This document shows, one piece after another, positions 42,689-52,564 of a DNA stretch of 64,000 bases. The notes below the pieces were generated by a model, which saw only the letters and a program-made list of their open reading frames with translations, had not been told where the DNA came from and ran no database searches. Both the position numbers and the translations under genes were made by a program. This DNA is from Atopococcus tabaci (GTDB taxonomy: Bacteria; Bacillota; Bacilli; Lactobacillales; Carnobacteriaceae_A), in NCBI GenBank assembly GCA_030535975.1, contig JAUNQW010000002.1, positions 40,925 through 104,924 on the forward strand. Direction: 5' to 3'. Every line of letters starts with the position of its first letter. Position 1 is the first letter of the stretch.

Positions 42689-44830
42689 CTATTCTTTTTC
42701 TTTCTCTTCTTCTTCCAGCTGATTTAAAGCGTCTTTTCTAGATAAGTCAATTCGACCACGGTCGTCAATTTTATTAACTTTTACATTAATAAATTCTCCA
42801 ACTTTAAAGTTTTCCTGGACATTTTTAATAAAGTCATTAGATAATTGTGAGACGTGAACGAGACCTGTTTGATCTTTCAGGATTTCAGCAAATACACCAT
42901 AATCCTCTACTCGCATGATCTTACCCTCATAGATTTTGCCGATTTCAACCTCAGCTGTGATATCCTCTATCATTTGACGAGCCTTCGCCATCATTTCAGG
43001 ATTTTCACCATAAATATTAATCTGACCATCATCCTCAATGTCAATTTTGACATCCGTTTGAGCGATAATTTCATTGATAGTATCTCCGCTTTTACCAATA
43101 ACCACTTTAATCTTATCCGGATTAATGTGCATGGTTTCGATTTTTGGAGCGTAGCGACTCAATTCTGGTCTTGGTTCAGCTAAGGTTGCCTCAATGTTAT
43201 CAATAATTTCCAGGCGGGCTTTTTTAGCCTGTATTAATGCTTCTGATAATATTTCAGGTGTGATACCGTCGATTTTTATATCCATTTGTAAAGCTGTAAT
43301 ACCTTTTCGAGTACCTGCGACCTTAAAGTCCATATCGCCGAGGTGGTCTTCCATCCCCTGAATATCTGTCAGAATAGTATATTGGTTGTTTGCACCCATA
43401 ATAAGTCCCATAGCGATACCGCCTACTGGTGCTTGAATCGGGACACCCGCATCCATTAAAGAAAGTGAAGCAGAAGTAATCGATGCTTGTGAAGAGGAAC
43501 CATTAGACTCTAACACTTCCGAAACCACCCGAATAGTATAAGGGAAATCCTGCTCGCTAGGAATAACCTCCAACAAGGCTCTTTCTCCTAAAGCACCATG
43601 ACCGATTTCACGGCGTCCCGCTGAACGAGCAGGTCCAGTTGATCCGACTGAATATTTCGGGAAGTTATAGTGATGCATAAAACGTTTTGAATCTTCAGTG
43701 CCCAGTCCGTCAATCATTTGATTCTCTGATAATGGGGCCAGAGTGGTTGCAGACAGCGATTGAGTTTGTCCACGCGTAAAGAGGGCGGAACCATGTGCTC
43801 TTGGCAACAAGGACACCTCAGAAGTAAGTAAACGAACCTCATCAGGTCTTCTTCCATCTGGACGGATCTTTTCATCCGTGATGAGACGGCGGACTTCATC
43901 TTTCTCCATCTCATCAACTATTTCAGCAATTTCTTTGCTTTGTTCAGCCAGTTGGCTTTCGTCCAGCTCTTCAGAAAACTTTTCTTCATATTCTTCAAGA
44001 ATACTTTCTTTTACGTTGATCATTGCTTCTCCACGTTCAAGTTTATCGTAAACTTGAATCGCTTGAGACATTTCTTCCAGGTGGTTAGTATAAATTTCCT
44101 CTTTTAATTCAGGATTAAGTTCAGGAATTTCAACTTCAAATTTCTCTTTACCAATTTGGCTGATGATTTCTTTTTGAAAGTCCGTCAACTTTTTGATCTC
44201 ATCATGTCCAACTTGAAGTCCTTTTAGCATGACTTCCTCAGACATCTGCTGGGCGCCTGATTCTACCATATTAATAGCATCGCCTGTACCCGCTACTGTC
44301 AGCTCAATGAGGCTGTTTCCTCTTTCTTCCAAGGTCGGGTTAATGATGTACTCACCATCGATATAACCTACATTCACTCCAGCGATAGGTCCTTTGAAAG
44401 GAATATCAGAAATGCCCAAGGCTAAAGATGAACCGAACATTGCTGCGATTTCAGGTGCACAGTCGTGGTCAACTGATAAAATCGTATTTGTTATTTGGAC
44501 TTCATTAACATATCCTTCAGCGAACAGCGGACGGATCGGTCGGTCGATCATTCGTGCAAACAGAGTGGCTTCATCCGATGGGCGTCCTTCACGTTTTTGG
44601 AAAGATCCAGGGACTTTCCCGACAGCATACATCTTCTCTTCATAATTAACTGTTAATGGAAAAAAACCCATTTTTGAAGGTTTTTTACTTCCCACCGCCG
44701 CAGTTAACACAACAGTATCTCCATAACGAACCATCACAGCACCATTCGCCTGCTTAGCATATTTACCAGTCTCTACAATCAGCTGGCGTCCTGCGAAATC
44801 CATTGTAAATGTTTGCATTTCACTCATCAT
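42689..44830 (-). CDS. pnp: Polynucleotide phosphorylase
   Basis: 3'-to-5' phosphorolytic exoribonuclease of the RNA degradosome network. The 713-aa protein has two RNase PH-like domains ([11 protein letters not shown] in the first; [18 protein letters not shown], then [24 protein letters not shown] in parts in the second), a KH domain ([12 protein letters not shown]) and a C-terminal S1 domain ([20 protein letters not shown]). Two adjacent ATGs (44830, 44827) follow AAGGAG; the second has better spacing. It lies after rpsO, the classical rpsO-pnp order, behind a long leader. Confidence 0.97.
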   Translation of the reverse strand: MMSEMQTFTMDFAGRQLIVETGKYAKQANGAVMVRYGDTVVLTAAVGSKKPSKMGFFPLTVNYEEKMYAVGKVPGSFQKREGRPSDEATLFARMIDRPIRPLFAEGYVNEVQITNTILSVDHDCAPEIAAMFGSSLALGISDIPFKGPIAGVNVGYIDGEYIINPTLEERGNSLIELTVAGTGDAINMVESGAQQMSEEVMLKGLQVGHDEIKKLTDFQKEIISQIGKEKFEVEIPELNPELKEEIYTNHLEEMSQAIQVYDKLERGEAMINVKESILEEYEEKFSEELDESQLAEQSKEIAEIVDEMEKDEVRRLITDEKIRPDGRRPDEVRLLTSEVSLLPRAHGSALFTRGQTQSLSATTLAPLSENQMIDGLGTEDSKRFMHHYNFPKYSVGSTGPARSAGRREIGHGALGERALLEVIPSEQDFPYTIRVVSEVLESNGSSSQASITSASLSLMDAGVPIQAPVGGIAMGLIMGANNQYTILTDIQGMEDHLGDMDFKVAGTRKGITALQMDIKIDGITPEILSEALIQAKKARLEIIDNIEATLAEPRPELSRYAPKIETMHINPDKIKVVIGKSGDTINEIIAQTDVKIDIEDDGQINIYGENPEMMAKARQMIEDITAEVEIGKIYEGKIMRVEDYGVFAEILKDQTGLVHVSQLSNDFIKNVQENFKVGEFINVKVNKIDDRGRIDLSRKDALNQLEEEEKEKE

Positions 44831-44865
44831 TTTACTCCTTTGTCCCCGTATATCGATCTACTAAA

Positions 44866-44898
44866 CAAAAGTCATTTCCTTACACAAAATCACTTTTG
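44866..44898 (-). promoter_or_regulatory. Hairpin in the pnp 5' leader
   Basis: Read leftward, CAAAAGT and ACTTTTG form a 7-bp stem with a 19-base loop, 36-68 bases before the pnp start codon. In E. coli a leader hairpin cut by RNase III is the site of pnp autoregulation; an equivalent role here is only a possibility. Confidence 0.4.
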
Positions 44899-44934
44899 CA
44901 TAGTAGTCTCCAGGGTTTTGTTTATAATATAATT

Positions 44935-44969
44935 AAAAAATAAAAGTGAGACTCATAGAATCTCACTTC
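44935..44969 (-). terminator. Terminator after rpsO
   Basis: Read leftward, AGTGAGA and TCTCACT pair (44945-44967) and are followed by TTTATTTTTT. It lies between rpsO and pnp. Confidence 0.8.
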
Positions 44970-44977
44970 TCTGTTTC

Positions 44978-45247
44978 TTAACGACGTAAACCTAAGCGTT
45001 CAATTAAACTACGGTAACGTGAAAAATCACTTTTACGCAGGTACGCGATTAAGTTACGGCGATGTCCAATTTTCTTGAATAGACCACGGTATGAATGGTG
45101 GTCTTTTGGATGAAGACGTGCATGCTCGTTAAGTTCGTTAATATCTGCTGTTAATAAAGCAATCTGAACTTCTGGCGAACCTGTGTCACCCTCATGAGTT
45201 GCATATTCTTCAATAATTTGAGCTTTTTTCTCTTTTGAAATTGCCAT
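44978..45247 (-). CDS. rpsO: 30S ribosomal protein S15
   Basis: Primary 16S-binding protein of the 30S platform. 89 aa from the ATG at 45247 ([28 protein letters not shown] in parts), the canonical family start, with AAAGAGGTG upstream. The longer in-frame reading to 45376 would run through the leader and promoter and is rejected. It has its own promoter and a structured leader. Confidence 0.97.
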   Translation of the reverse strand: MAISKEKKAQIIEEYATHEGDTGSPEVQIALLTADINELNEHARLHPKDHHSYRGLFKKIGHRRNLIAYLRKSDFSRYRSLIERLGLRR

Positions 45248-45335
45248 ACTTGACACCTCTTTCATTTTTAGATTCCAATAACTGAGAAAACGTTGGTGAT
45301 TCGATTTCCAAGTTACGGTCCTGTGCATTTGCACA
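45248..45335 (-). promoter_or_regulatory. Possible S15 autoregulatory leader
   Basis: About 88 bases between the predicted start of transcription and rpsO can form several helices: GTGC-AAAT-GCAC at the 5' end (45323-45334) and a GTAACT/AGTTAT pairing around a UUGG/CCAA element. S15 commonly represses its own mRNA in bacteria. The exact motif class was not determined. Confidence 0.4.
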
Positions 45336-45341
45336 AGATTA

Positions 45342-45369
45342 AATATAACAAATATTTTATAAAAATCAA
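45342..45369 (-). promoter_or_regulatory. Predicted promoter of rpsO
   Basis: Read leftward, TTGATT (-35, 45364-45369) and TATATT (-10, 45342-45347) have a 16-base spacer. Confidence 0.6.
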
Positions 45370-45400
45370 GTAGCATATAAAACTTATTTCAGGGAGATGT

Positions 45401-47395
45401 CTACTTTATATTGTAAGCCGCTTTAATTTCAAAGACCATGTCTCTCAGCTGAGTAGCTCGTTCGAAATCTAATTCTTTAGCAGCTACTTTCATTTCCAAC
45501 TCCATAGTTTCGACTATTTCTTTACGTTCTTTTTGGGTAACTTTATTTAAGTCCTCAAAGCGCGTATTTTCATCCTCAACTTCAGTAGAAATACGTATTA
45601 ATTCTTTAATATCTTTCACAATGGTCGTAGGCGTAATATTGTGTTTTTTATTATAGGCGATCTGCTTCTCACGGCGACGCTCTGTTTCTTCAATAGCAGC
45701 TGCCATGGACTTGGTGATTCGGTCAGCATACATAATAACATGACCCTTCTCATTCCGTGCTGCACGTCCTGTAGTCTGTACTAAAGCAGACACTCCTCTT
45801 AAAAAGCCTTCTTTATCAGCATCTAAGATAGCGACTAAAGACACTTCAGGCACATCTAATCCTTCTCTCAGTAAGTTAATACCAATCAAAACATCAAATT
45901 CACCGAGGCGCAGGTCACGAATAATTTCACTTCTTTCAAAGGTCTTGATATCACTGTGTAAATATTTAACTTTGATACCCACATCTTTTAGATAATCCGT
46001 CAAATCTTCAGACATTTTTTTAGTTAATGTTGTGATAAAGACCCGCTCATTTCGGTCTACTCTTTCATTGATTTCACCGATAAGGTCATCAATTTGACCT
46101 TCAGTCGGCCGAACATCTATAGTGGGGTCTAAAAGTCCTGTGGGTCTGATAATCTGCTCAGCCACATAAGAAGACCTCTCCATTTCATAAGGGCCGGGTG
46201 TAGCTGAAATATAAACAATCTGGTTTACTTTTTCCTCAAATTCCTCTAAGCGCAGAGGACGGTTATCTCTGGCAGATGGTAATCTGAAACCATGGTCGAT
46301 TAACTTATCCTTACGAGCGCTGTCTCCTCCATACATCCCTCGGATTTGCGGCATAGTCATGTGGGATTCATCAATAACAAATAAGGAATCTTCTGGGAAA
46401 AAGTCTAACAAGGTATAAGGCGCTTCACCAGGTTTTCGGCCGTCCATGTGTCGGGAATAGTTCTCAATTCCTGAGCAGTAACCCATCTCCAACAGCATCT
46501 CAATATCATAATTTGTTCTGGATTTCAGTCTTTGAGCTTCTAAAATTTTATTTTCTTCTTCCAGTTCCTTGAGTCTCTCTTCTAACTCAAGCTCAATAGT
46601 TTCAACACCTTGACGGGTCTGCTCCTGGGTAGTAACAAAGTGGGTTGCAGGGAAAATAGGAATGTGGGTAAGATCACTTTTTACTTCCCCGGTTAGAACA
46701 TCAACTTCCCGCATGCGGTCAATTTCATCTCCGAAAAATTCAATTCTTACTGCTTCACTTTCTCTTGAAGCTAAGAAGACCTCTACTACATCCCCTCGAA
46801 CACGAAATCTTCCCCTTTGAAAATCGATGTCATTTCGCTCAAACTGCATATCTACTAATTGACGCAATAATTCATCACGACTAATTTCTTGACCCGATCT
46901 CAAAGAGAGAACTTGATGTTTATAGTCTTTTGGATTCACCAGACCATAAATACAGGAAACCGATGCAACAACTATCACATCACGTCTTTCTAAAAGAGCG
47001 CTCGTTGCAGAGTGTCTTAACTTATCAATTTCGTCATTAATACTGGCTTCTTTTTCAATAAAGGTATCTGTCTGCGGCATATAAGCTTCTGGTTGATAAT
47101 AGTCGTAATAACTGACAAAATACTCTACAGCATTGTCCGGGAAAAATTCTTTCAATTCACTATATAATTGACCGGCAAGAGTTTTATTATGAGCCATGAC
47201 CAAGGTCGGTCTTTCCACCTGCTCAATCACATTAGCTACCGTAAAAGTTTTCCCGGTACCCGTTGCTCCTAATAAAACCTGTTCTTTAGTTCCTGATTGA
47301 ATACCCTCGACTAATTGTTCGATCGCTAGTGGTTGGTCACCTCTGGGCTTATAATTAGATACAAGTTCAAATTTTTCTTGCAATTCAATAGCCAA
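45401..47395 (-). CDS. uvrB: Excinuclease ABC subunit B
   Basis: Damage-verifying helicase-like subunit of nucleotide excision repair; it is loaded by UvrA and recruits UvrC. The 664-aa protein has Walker [11 protein letters not shown], the [10 protein letters not shown] beta-hairpin, the DESH box, and a C-terminal UVR motif ([21 protein letters not shown] in parts). Translation starts at TTG (47393-47395) with AAGGAG 8 bases upstream; no ATG fits. uvrA is not in the window. No LexA box was seen in the 127-base gap before it, although uvrB is SOS-controlled in B. subtilis. Confidence 0.96.
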   Translation of the reverse strand: MAIELQEKFELVSNYKPRGDQPLAIEQLVEGIQSGTKEQVLLGATGTGKTFTVANVIEQVERPTLVMAHNKTLAGQLYSELKEFFPDNAVEYFVSYYDYYQPEAYMPQTDTFIEKEASINDEIDKLRHSATSALLERRDVIVVASVSCIYGLVNPKDYKHQVLSLRSGQEISRDELLRQLVDMQFERNDIDFQRGRFRVRGDVVEVFLASRESEAVRIEFFGDEIDRMREVDVLTGEVKSDLTHIPIFPATHFVTTQEQTRQGVETIELELEERLKELEEENKILEAQRLKSRTNYDIEMLLEMGYCSGIENYSRHMDGRKPGEAPYTLLDFFPEDSLFVIDESHMTMPQIRGMYGGDSARKDKLIDHGFRLPSARDNRPLRLEEFEEKVNQIVYISATPGPYEMERSSYVAEQIIRPTGLLDPTIDVRPTEGQIDDLIGEINERVDRNERVFITTLTKKMSEDLTDYLKDVGIKVKYLHSDIKTFERSEIIRDLRLGEFDVLIGINLLREGLDVPEVSLVAILDADKEGFLRGVSALVQTTGRAARNEKGHVIMYADRITKSMAAAIEETERRREKQIAYNKKHNITPTTIVKDIKELIRISTEVEDENTRFEDLNKVTQKERKEIVETMELEMKVAAKELDFERATQLRDMVFEIKAAYNIK

Positions 47396-47485
47396 AGAAC
47401 ACAGCTCCTTCCTCAGTTTAGATTAATTCCAATCTAGATAATTTTAACATACTCAACTGCTTATTTGAAAAAATATGATCAAATT

Positions 47486-47517
47486 AAAAAGAAGCCCTTG
47501 CAGGCTTCTTTTATTTT
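47486..47517 (-). terminator. Terminator after rpsT
   Basis: Read leftward, AAAAGAAGCC pairs with GGCTTCTTTT (47487-47512) around a 6-base loop, followed by further T residues. Confidence 0.85.
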
Positions 47518-47522
47518 AGTGT

Positions 47523-47777
47523 TTAAGCATTGTTTAATTTTGTTAAGCGAGACTTAATTCTGTTCGCTTTGTTTTCATGAACTAATCCACTTGATTTAGC
47601 TTTGTCAACTAAACGGACTGCTTCTTGATGTAATTCTCCAGCATTTGAATCATTTTCTTCAATTGCTTTTTCGAATTTTCTAATTGCAGTTCTTGCAGAA
47701 TTAATTTGTGCTTTATTTCTTGTACCTGCTTCATCGGATTGACGAACGCGCTTGATAGCTGATTTTAAATTTGGCAT
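47523..47777 (-). CDS. rpsT: 30S ribosomal protein S20
   Basis: Basic helical 30S protein, 84 aa: MPNLKSAIKRVRQSDEAGTR, then a helix-rich body ending NKANRIKSRLTKL in part. Strong Shine-Dalgarno (AAGGGGG region) and a consensus promoter precede it. Monocistronic; holA upstream is separated by the promoter gap. Confidence 0.97.
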   Translation of the reverse strand: MPNLKSAIKRVRQSDEAGTRNKAQINSARTAIRKFEKAIEENDSNAGELHQEAVRLVDKAKSSGLVHENKANRIKSRLTKLNNA

Positions 47778-47829
47778 TTTATGACCCCCTTACATATCGG
47801 TCTAAATCGACCTTTGTTGCACACCCATC

Positions 47830-47858
47830 ATTATAATCAATGCGGAATGAAAAATCAA
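47830..47858 (-). promoter_or_regulatory. Predicted sigma-A promoter of rpsT
   Basis: Read leftward, TTGATT (-35, 47853-47858) and perfect TATAAT (-10, 47830-47835) are 17 bases apart. Confidence 0.75.
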
Positions 47859-47868
47859 TCTTTTTATT

Positions 47869-48906
47869 TTAATTTCCGCTCATATTCTTTGAACAATACC
47901 GGATGATAAATAATTCCAATTGCATTTTCGGATCAGCCTGCCCTGATTTAATTAAATAGTCTGTTTCAATCAGTTTTTCCAAGGCTGTCATCAGTGCTTT
48001 TTGTGAGAATTGTTTCTCTTTTTTTAAAGCAAGATAGACCCGATATTTATGTACTTTGAGTGTACGTTGGATATCATATTGCTGGTAGCCTTTCGCTCTT
48101 AAAATCTTAACTTGCAAAAATAATCTAAACTGTGAAATCATCGTTGCTAATAAATTGACTGGTGTCTCTTTTTGCAACAGCAGGTCATGGTATACTTCCA
48201 GCGATTTTTTAATATCTTGATTTAAGACTGCTTCATTCAAAGCAAAAATATTCTGGTTGAGTGACCGCGGGACTAAAGCAGAAACATCTTCTTCTTCTAT
48301 TTTTTTATCTTTTCCCTTGTAAATGAATATTTTATCCAGCTCATTCATTATTTTAGAGAGATCGTTATCTGTTAATTCTAAAAAAAGTTCCAAAGCTTTT
48401 GGACTCATATGATAGCCTTTTTCTGATAAATAATTCAGTAGAATTTTTTCGTTATCTTTTGCTTCCAAAGGCTCAGTTGAAATAATATGTGCATTTTTCA
48501 GCAGACTTTTGTTGATTTTTTTCCTTTTATCAAGGGAATCATAAGGTGCAACAATTACGAATTTAGTGTATTCAGAAGGTGCTTCTATATATTCCAAGAA
48601 CCAGTCCAAATCATGATTGATATCTGATTTGGATTTTTGACTGGTTAAAAAATAAGGATTGTCAATAAAGATTACACGGTAGTCTGAAAAAAATGGCATA
48701 GAGAGTGCTTCTTCAAGCGCAGCATCAATGGAAACATTTTCCATATCAAATCTTCCAAAAGAGAACTCATCAATCTCTCCCTGAAAAACTCCTTCTATTA
48801 TGGCTTCTTCTACCTGCTCTATTAAATATTTCTCACTGCCCTGTACTAATACTAATGAAGGTATATTTTGTTTTTTTAATTCTTCAATGTCTTTTGCAAT
48901 AGTCAT
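47869..48906 (-). CDS. holA: DNA polymerase III delta subunit
   Basis: Clamp-loader subunit that opens the beta sliding clamp. The 345-aa protein opens with IPSLVLVQGSEKYLIEQV, the family start, and ends with the helical collar domain. It overlaps the end of comEC by 4 bases and is followed by rpsT, an order shared by many Bacillota (comEA-comEC-holA-rpsT). Confidence 0.92.
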   Translation of the reverse strand: MTIAKDIEELKKQNIPSLVLVQGSEKYLIEQVEEAIIEGVFQGEIDEFSFGRFDMENVSIDAALEEALSMPFFSDYRVIFIDNPYFLTSQKSKSDINHDLDWFLEYIEAPSEYTKFVIVAPYDSLDKRKKINKSLLKNAHIISTEPLEAKDNEKILLNYLSEKGYHMSPKALELFLELTDNDLSKIMNELDKIFIYKGKDKKIEEEDVSALVPRSLNQNIFALNEAVLNQDIKKSLEVYHDLLLQKETPVNLLATMISQFRLFLQVKILRAKGYQQYDIQRTLKVHKYRVYLALKKEKQFSQKALMTALEKLIETDYLIKSGQADPKMQLELFIIRYCSKNMSGN

Positions 48907-51257
48907 TCTATTTCCTCTTTACTGTGAACTGTTTCTATAATAGCATGTTCTTTATTTAGAAAATAAGTAAAAGCAATAGAACCGTGCTTATTTGTTTGGA
49001 ACACTTCAATCCCTCTTACATTTAAGCGGTCTACTACCTCTGGATGCGGATGGTTGTATCTATTCTTTTGGCCCGCTGAAATGAGCGCTCGAGACGGCTC
49101 AATGTGATCGACAAATTCGCTTAAAGTTGATGTTTGGCTCCCGTGATGACTTACTTTTAAGTTATCGACGGGCAGATGCGGATATTTCTCAACCAATTTC
49201 TCTTCAATTTCAGCTTCAATATCACCGGTAAATAACCACCATTCCTTACCCACTTTACCATAAATGACCAAAGAGGTGTTGTTTGCATTATCGATTTCTG
49301 ATTCGCTGGGCCAAATAACTTTCAGCTGAGAAGTCAGAGAATAAGGAATCTGATCAGGATCAAGCAGTTCAAGCTGAGGTCTTTTTTTATTTCCCGTCAG
49401 CAACTGTTTTTGAATGTTTTCATTCTCCAAGGTCATAGGACTCATTACAATTTTCTTTATCTCAAAATCGTTGATTAAATTTGCTAATTCGCCGCTGTGG
49501 TCATGATCAGAATGAGTAAGTATTAGTTGGTCCACTTGAGATAAACCATAGCTTTTCATTACTGGGATTAATACTCGATCTGTCAGCTGATAGGGATTCT
49601 CTCTTGACTGCCATTTTTCTGCAGGATAAGAAAAAATTCCACCTGTATCAATTAAAAAACTCTCCTGCCAAAAAGGACCTTTAATCAGGAGACTATCTCC
49701 TTGTCCTACATCTATTACCACAAGTCTTGTTTTAGGAAACCAGTGCTCACTCGTCAAAGCAGCCGTCATCATAAGTCCAACAAGAAAATAAGAGAAAATC
49801 TTTTCTTGGTATGTTTTTTTATTTTCAAATATCCAAAAAATAAAGAACATAGAAAAGATTAGTATAAGCATAGAAAAAGTCGAGAGTCTGCCGGTGACAA
49901 AAGTTAAAAAAGGAAAGTCATTAAGTAAATGAATGAAAGCTTCTACTGATTGAATGATTTGATTAAAAATTGATTGGTATAAAGTGAATAAGATACTCGA
50001 ATGAAAGAGCCAGCCCAGAAAAAAGCCAATCAAGGATGCGGGTAAAATAAGATGAGAAAAAATAGGAATGATTACTAAGTTAGCTACAAAACTCAACCAG
50101 GGGAATTCAAAATTATGATAAATAATGAAAGGCAGGGATACAATATTAATAAAGACAGTAAGCAATAAACTTTGTTTAAGATTGCTCAGCCTATTGAACT
50201 GAGGAGTACCAGACAGCAGAATAAGTAATAAACTCAGAGAATAACTGAGCTGAAAGCCAAGCGAAAAAATCAAATAAGGATTGATCCATAAAGCTGTCAG
50301 GCAGGTCACTGCCCAAATATCATGAGAAGTCAAAGGCAGATTCATAAGAGACCGTAACGATTTGAAGTGAGATTGAAAAATCGCTCGAAAAACACTGGTC
50401 CCCCAGCCAGCTAAAAAACCATAAACTGTAAGTACAGTCATCATAAGGAAAGGGATTCTTTCCCGTGTAACACCCAGCCGTAAAAAGAGCGTCCGGACTA
50501 AGTGGATATAAAATGAAATATGCATACCAGATATAGAAAGGATATGAATGATACCAATATTTTGAAAATCCAGAAGGACCTCATCACTTAAATCTCTACG
50601 ATCAGAAAATAAAAGCATTTTTATATATGTGGCGAGATTACCTGCAAATTTTCTATCGACTAAATTAAGTATTTGATACCGCAAGTCTCTCAACTTGTCT
50701 ACAACTCTCTCATAATCTCGATTTGTCCTATAAACTTGGTCTGCTTCCAGTAACCAGTGAATCTTTTGTCTTCTTAAATAGTTTCTGTAGTCAAATTGAT
50801 GAAAATTCCTTTGATTCCCAGGCTGCTTTAATTCACCTGTCACATAGACGTAGGGACTCATCCCTTCTTTTAAACAATCATTTTTTTCTTCTTCAGTTGC
50901 CAGCTGATAAAAGACCATCACACTTTCTTTTTGGCTTTTCTCTTCCCATTGAGCTTCGAATTGTAACCGGTCTCCATCTATTTTTACCGTATCCCTCTTA
51001 ACTGACAAATAGAATTCGGTGGTGGCCTCCTCGATTTGACTCTGGTTATTTTGATCGAGACTAAAGGCTCTCCAAGAGAAAAGTGCCATTATTAAAAGGG
51101 ATAGGTAAACAAGCTGTTTATTTTTTAGGAAGAACAGACGAATCAACCATAAAAAAACAAAGAAGATAAGCAATGTTTTTGAAGATGCATAAGTTACAAT
51201 GACGGCCAGGCAGGCGCTGAGTGCTAAAAAAACATAGTAACCTCTCATCTTATTCAA
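48903..51257 (-). CDS. comEC: DNA internalisation channel ComEC
   Basis: Polytopic membrane protein that passes single-stranded DNA into the cell during transformation. The 784-aa protein has an N-terminal OB/soluble region (about 80-190), the competence core with ILSISGMHISFYIHLVR, about ten transmembrane helices, and a C-terminal metallo-beta-lactamase-like domain (VIDVGQGDSLLI, THSDHDHSGEL, SHHGSQTS) with metal ligands intact. It appears full-length, so uptake function is plausible. It overlaps comEA by 4 bases. Confidence 0.94.
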   Translation of the reverse strand: MNKMRGYYVFLALSACLAVIVTYASSKTLLIFFVFLWLIRLFFLKNKQLVYLSLLIMALFSWRAFSLDQNNQSQIEEATTEFYLSVKRDTVKIDGDRLQFEAQWEEKSQKESVMVFYQLATEEEKNDCLKEGMSPYVYVTGELKQPGNQRNFHQFDYRNYLRRQKIHWLLEADQVYRTNRDYERVVDKLRDLRYQILNLVDRKFAGNLATYIKMLLFSDRRDLSDEVLLDFQNIGIIHILSISGMHISFYIHLVRTLFLRLGVTRERIPFLMMTVLTVYGFLAGWGTSVFRAIFQSHFKSLRSLMNLPLTSHDIWAVTCLTALWINPYLIFSLGFQLSYSLSLLLILLSGTPQFNRLSNLKQSLLLTVFINIVSLPFIIYHNFEFPWLSFVANLVIIPIFSHLILPASLIGFFLGWLFHSSILFTLYQSIFNQIIQSVEAFIHLLNDFPFLTFVTGRLSTFSMLILIFSMFFIFWIFENKKTYQEKIFSYFLVGLMMTAALTSEHWFPKTRLVVIDVGQGDSLLIKGPFWQESFLIDTGGIFSYPAEKWQSRENPYQLTDRVLIPVMKSYGLSQVDQLILTHSDHDHSGELANLINDFEIKKIVMSPMTLENENIQKQLLTGNKKRPQLELLDPDQIPYSLTSQLKVIWPSESEIDNANNTSLVIYGKVGKEWWLFTGDIEAEIEEKLVEKYPHLPVDNLKVSHHGSQTSTLSEFVDHIEPSRALISAGQKNRYNHPHPEVVDRLNVRGIEVFQTNKHGSIAFTYFLNKEHAIIETVHSKEEIE

Positions 51258-51970
51258 TCCACACTGATCATATCTTTTAAGTTTTCATAAGTCTTTTCTC
51301 CAATACCCGAAACATTTTTAATTTCTTCAATTCCCTTAAAAGGCCCCTCTTCTTCCCGATGGTCAATAATCATTTGTGCTTTTTTCTCGCCGATGCCATT
51401 TAAGGTCATGAGACCAGTGGCATCTACAGTGTTTATATTTATTTTTTGACCCTGTTGGTCGTTAGAATCTCCACCTTCTGTCGGATGATTGACCGCGGGG
51501 CTAAGAGCTAAATGTTCGGGGATATCTTCGCCTTTCATAGGGATATAAATGACCATTTCATCCTGAAGCATTTGAGCTAGATTGACGTGATTTTGATCCG
51601 CATGCTCGGTAAAACCTCCTGCTTTTTCAACTACATCGTATAAACGCTGCCCAGATGTCATTTCATAAATATTAGGATACATGACAGCCCCTTTGATATC
51701 TATAAAAATAAGTTCAGGAGCAGATGGATTCTCCACTTCAACTGCTGCGGGACTTTCTTCTTGAATCTCTTCTTCCTGCACTCCCTTTTCTTCAAAATCT
51801 TTTGAAAGTTCCATTAAAATATCGTCATCTAATTCTTTTTCTTCACTAATCACAGAATCGCGGCCTGGAAAAAACAAGAGAAAAAGAACTAATAAAACAC
51901 TTAAGATAGAGACGATATGGGAGAGGGACAGTGGTGAGTTTTTTAACTTTTCTTGAATATCTTTCAACAT
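51254..51970 (-). CDS. comEA: Competence DNA receptor ComEA
   Basis: Membrane-anchored double-stranded DNA-binding protein for transformation. The 238-aa protein has one N-terminal transmembrane helix (about 15-36), an acidic linker, an SLBB domain (about 88-145) and two C-terminal helix-hairpin-helix motifs (NINTVDATGLMTLNGIGEKKA in part; IEEIKNVSGIGEKTYENL). It is coupled to comEC. No ComX cin-box or clear ComK box was seen in the leftward direction upstream. Other competence genes are outside the window. Confidence 0.94.
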   Translation of the reverse strand: MLKDIQEKLKNSPLSLSHIVSILSVLLVLFLLFFPGRDSVISEEKELDDDILMELSKDFEEKGVQEEEIQEESPAAVEVENPSAPELIFIDIKGAVMYPNIYEMTSGQRLYDVVEKAGGFTEHADQNHVNLAQMLQDEMVIYIPMKGEDIPEHLALSPAVNHPTEGGDSNDQQGQKININTVDATGLMTLNGIGEKKAQMIIDHREEEGPFKGIEEIKNVSGIGEKTYENLKDMISVD

Positions 51971-52036
51971 TTATTCTTCCTCCTTAAAGATCCTCTCTTG
52001 TAAGATACGAAAAGGAGTCCGTACTTTTTTAAAATG

Positions 52037-52062
52037 AAAAGAAACCCTCCCAGGTTTCTTTT
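52037..52062. terminator. Terminator between coaD and comEA
   Basis: AAAAGAAACC and GGTTTCTTTT form a perfect 10-bp stem with loop CTCCCA. It ends the ftsW-ylbG-rsmD-coaD unit. Confidence 0.8.
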
Positions 52063-52081
52063 ATCAAAGTAAATGATTATT

Positions 52082-52564
52082 TTAGATATTTAATTTTTTC
52101 TTCATTGCTTTTTCAACATTTTCTGGAACAAATTTTGAAACATCTCCACCAAATTCGACGACTTCCTTGATTAATGAAGAGGATACATAGGATAATTCGG
52201 GTTTAGCTATTAATAAAAAAGTTTCTATTTCAGGCTCTATATACTTGTTCATATTAGCTATCTCTGTTTCATATTCGTAGTCTCGTACACTGCGCACACC
52301 ACGAATCATGACTTCTGCGCCAAGTTCTTTAGCAACATTCACTGTCAAGGATTCAGAAAAGCTAATAATTTTGATGTTTGACAAATGCTCTGTAGCCCCT
52401 TCGATCAATTTGATTTTTTCAGTAACTGAAAATAATCTTTCTTTACTCGGATTGATGGCAACGGCAATTATAATTTCATCAAAAATAAGAGCGGAGCGCT
52501 CAACTGTATTCAGATGGCCATTAGTGAAAGGATCAAAACTTCCTGCAAACAAAGCTTTAGTCAT
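52082..52564 (-). CDS. coaD: Pantetheine-phosphate adenylyltransferase
   Basis: Adds AMP to 4'-phosphopantetheine in coenzyme A synthesis. 160 aa, MTKALFAGSFDPFTNGHL with the nucleotidyltransferase TxGH-type motif, and YVSSSLIKEV near the end for substrate binding. The ATG at 52564 gives the normal start; an in-frame GTG at 52573 with GAGGAG nearby is also possible. Either start lies at the end of rsmD, the standard rsmD-coaD pair. Confidence 0.95.
   Translation of the reverse strand: MTKALFAGSFDPFTNGHLNTVERSALIFDEIIIAVAINPSKERLFSVTEKIKLIEGATEHLSNIKIISFSESLTVNVAKELGAEVMIRGVRSVRDYEYETEIANMNKYIEPEIETFLLIAKPELSYVSSSLIKEVVEFGGDVSKFVPENVEKAMKKKLNI

Noticed and set aside
52006..52013. TACGAAAA upstream of comEA, resembling the ComX cin-box TACGAATA
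   Set aside because: It is on the plus strand, opposite to comEA transcription, and differs from the consensus at one core position.
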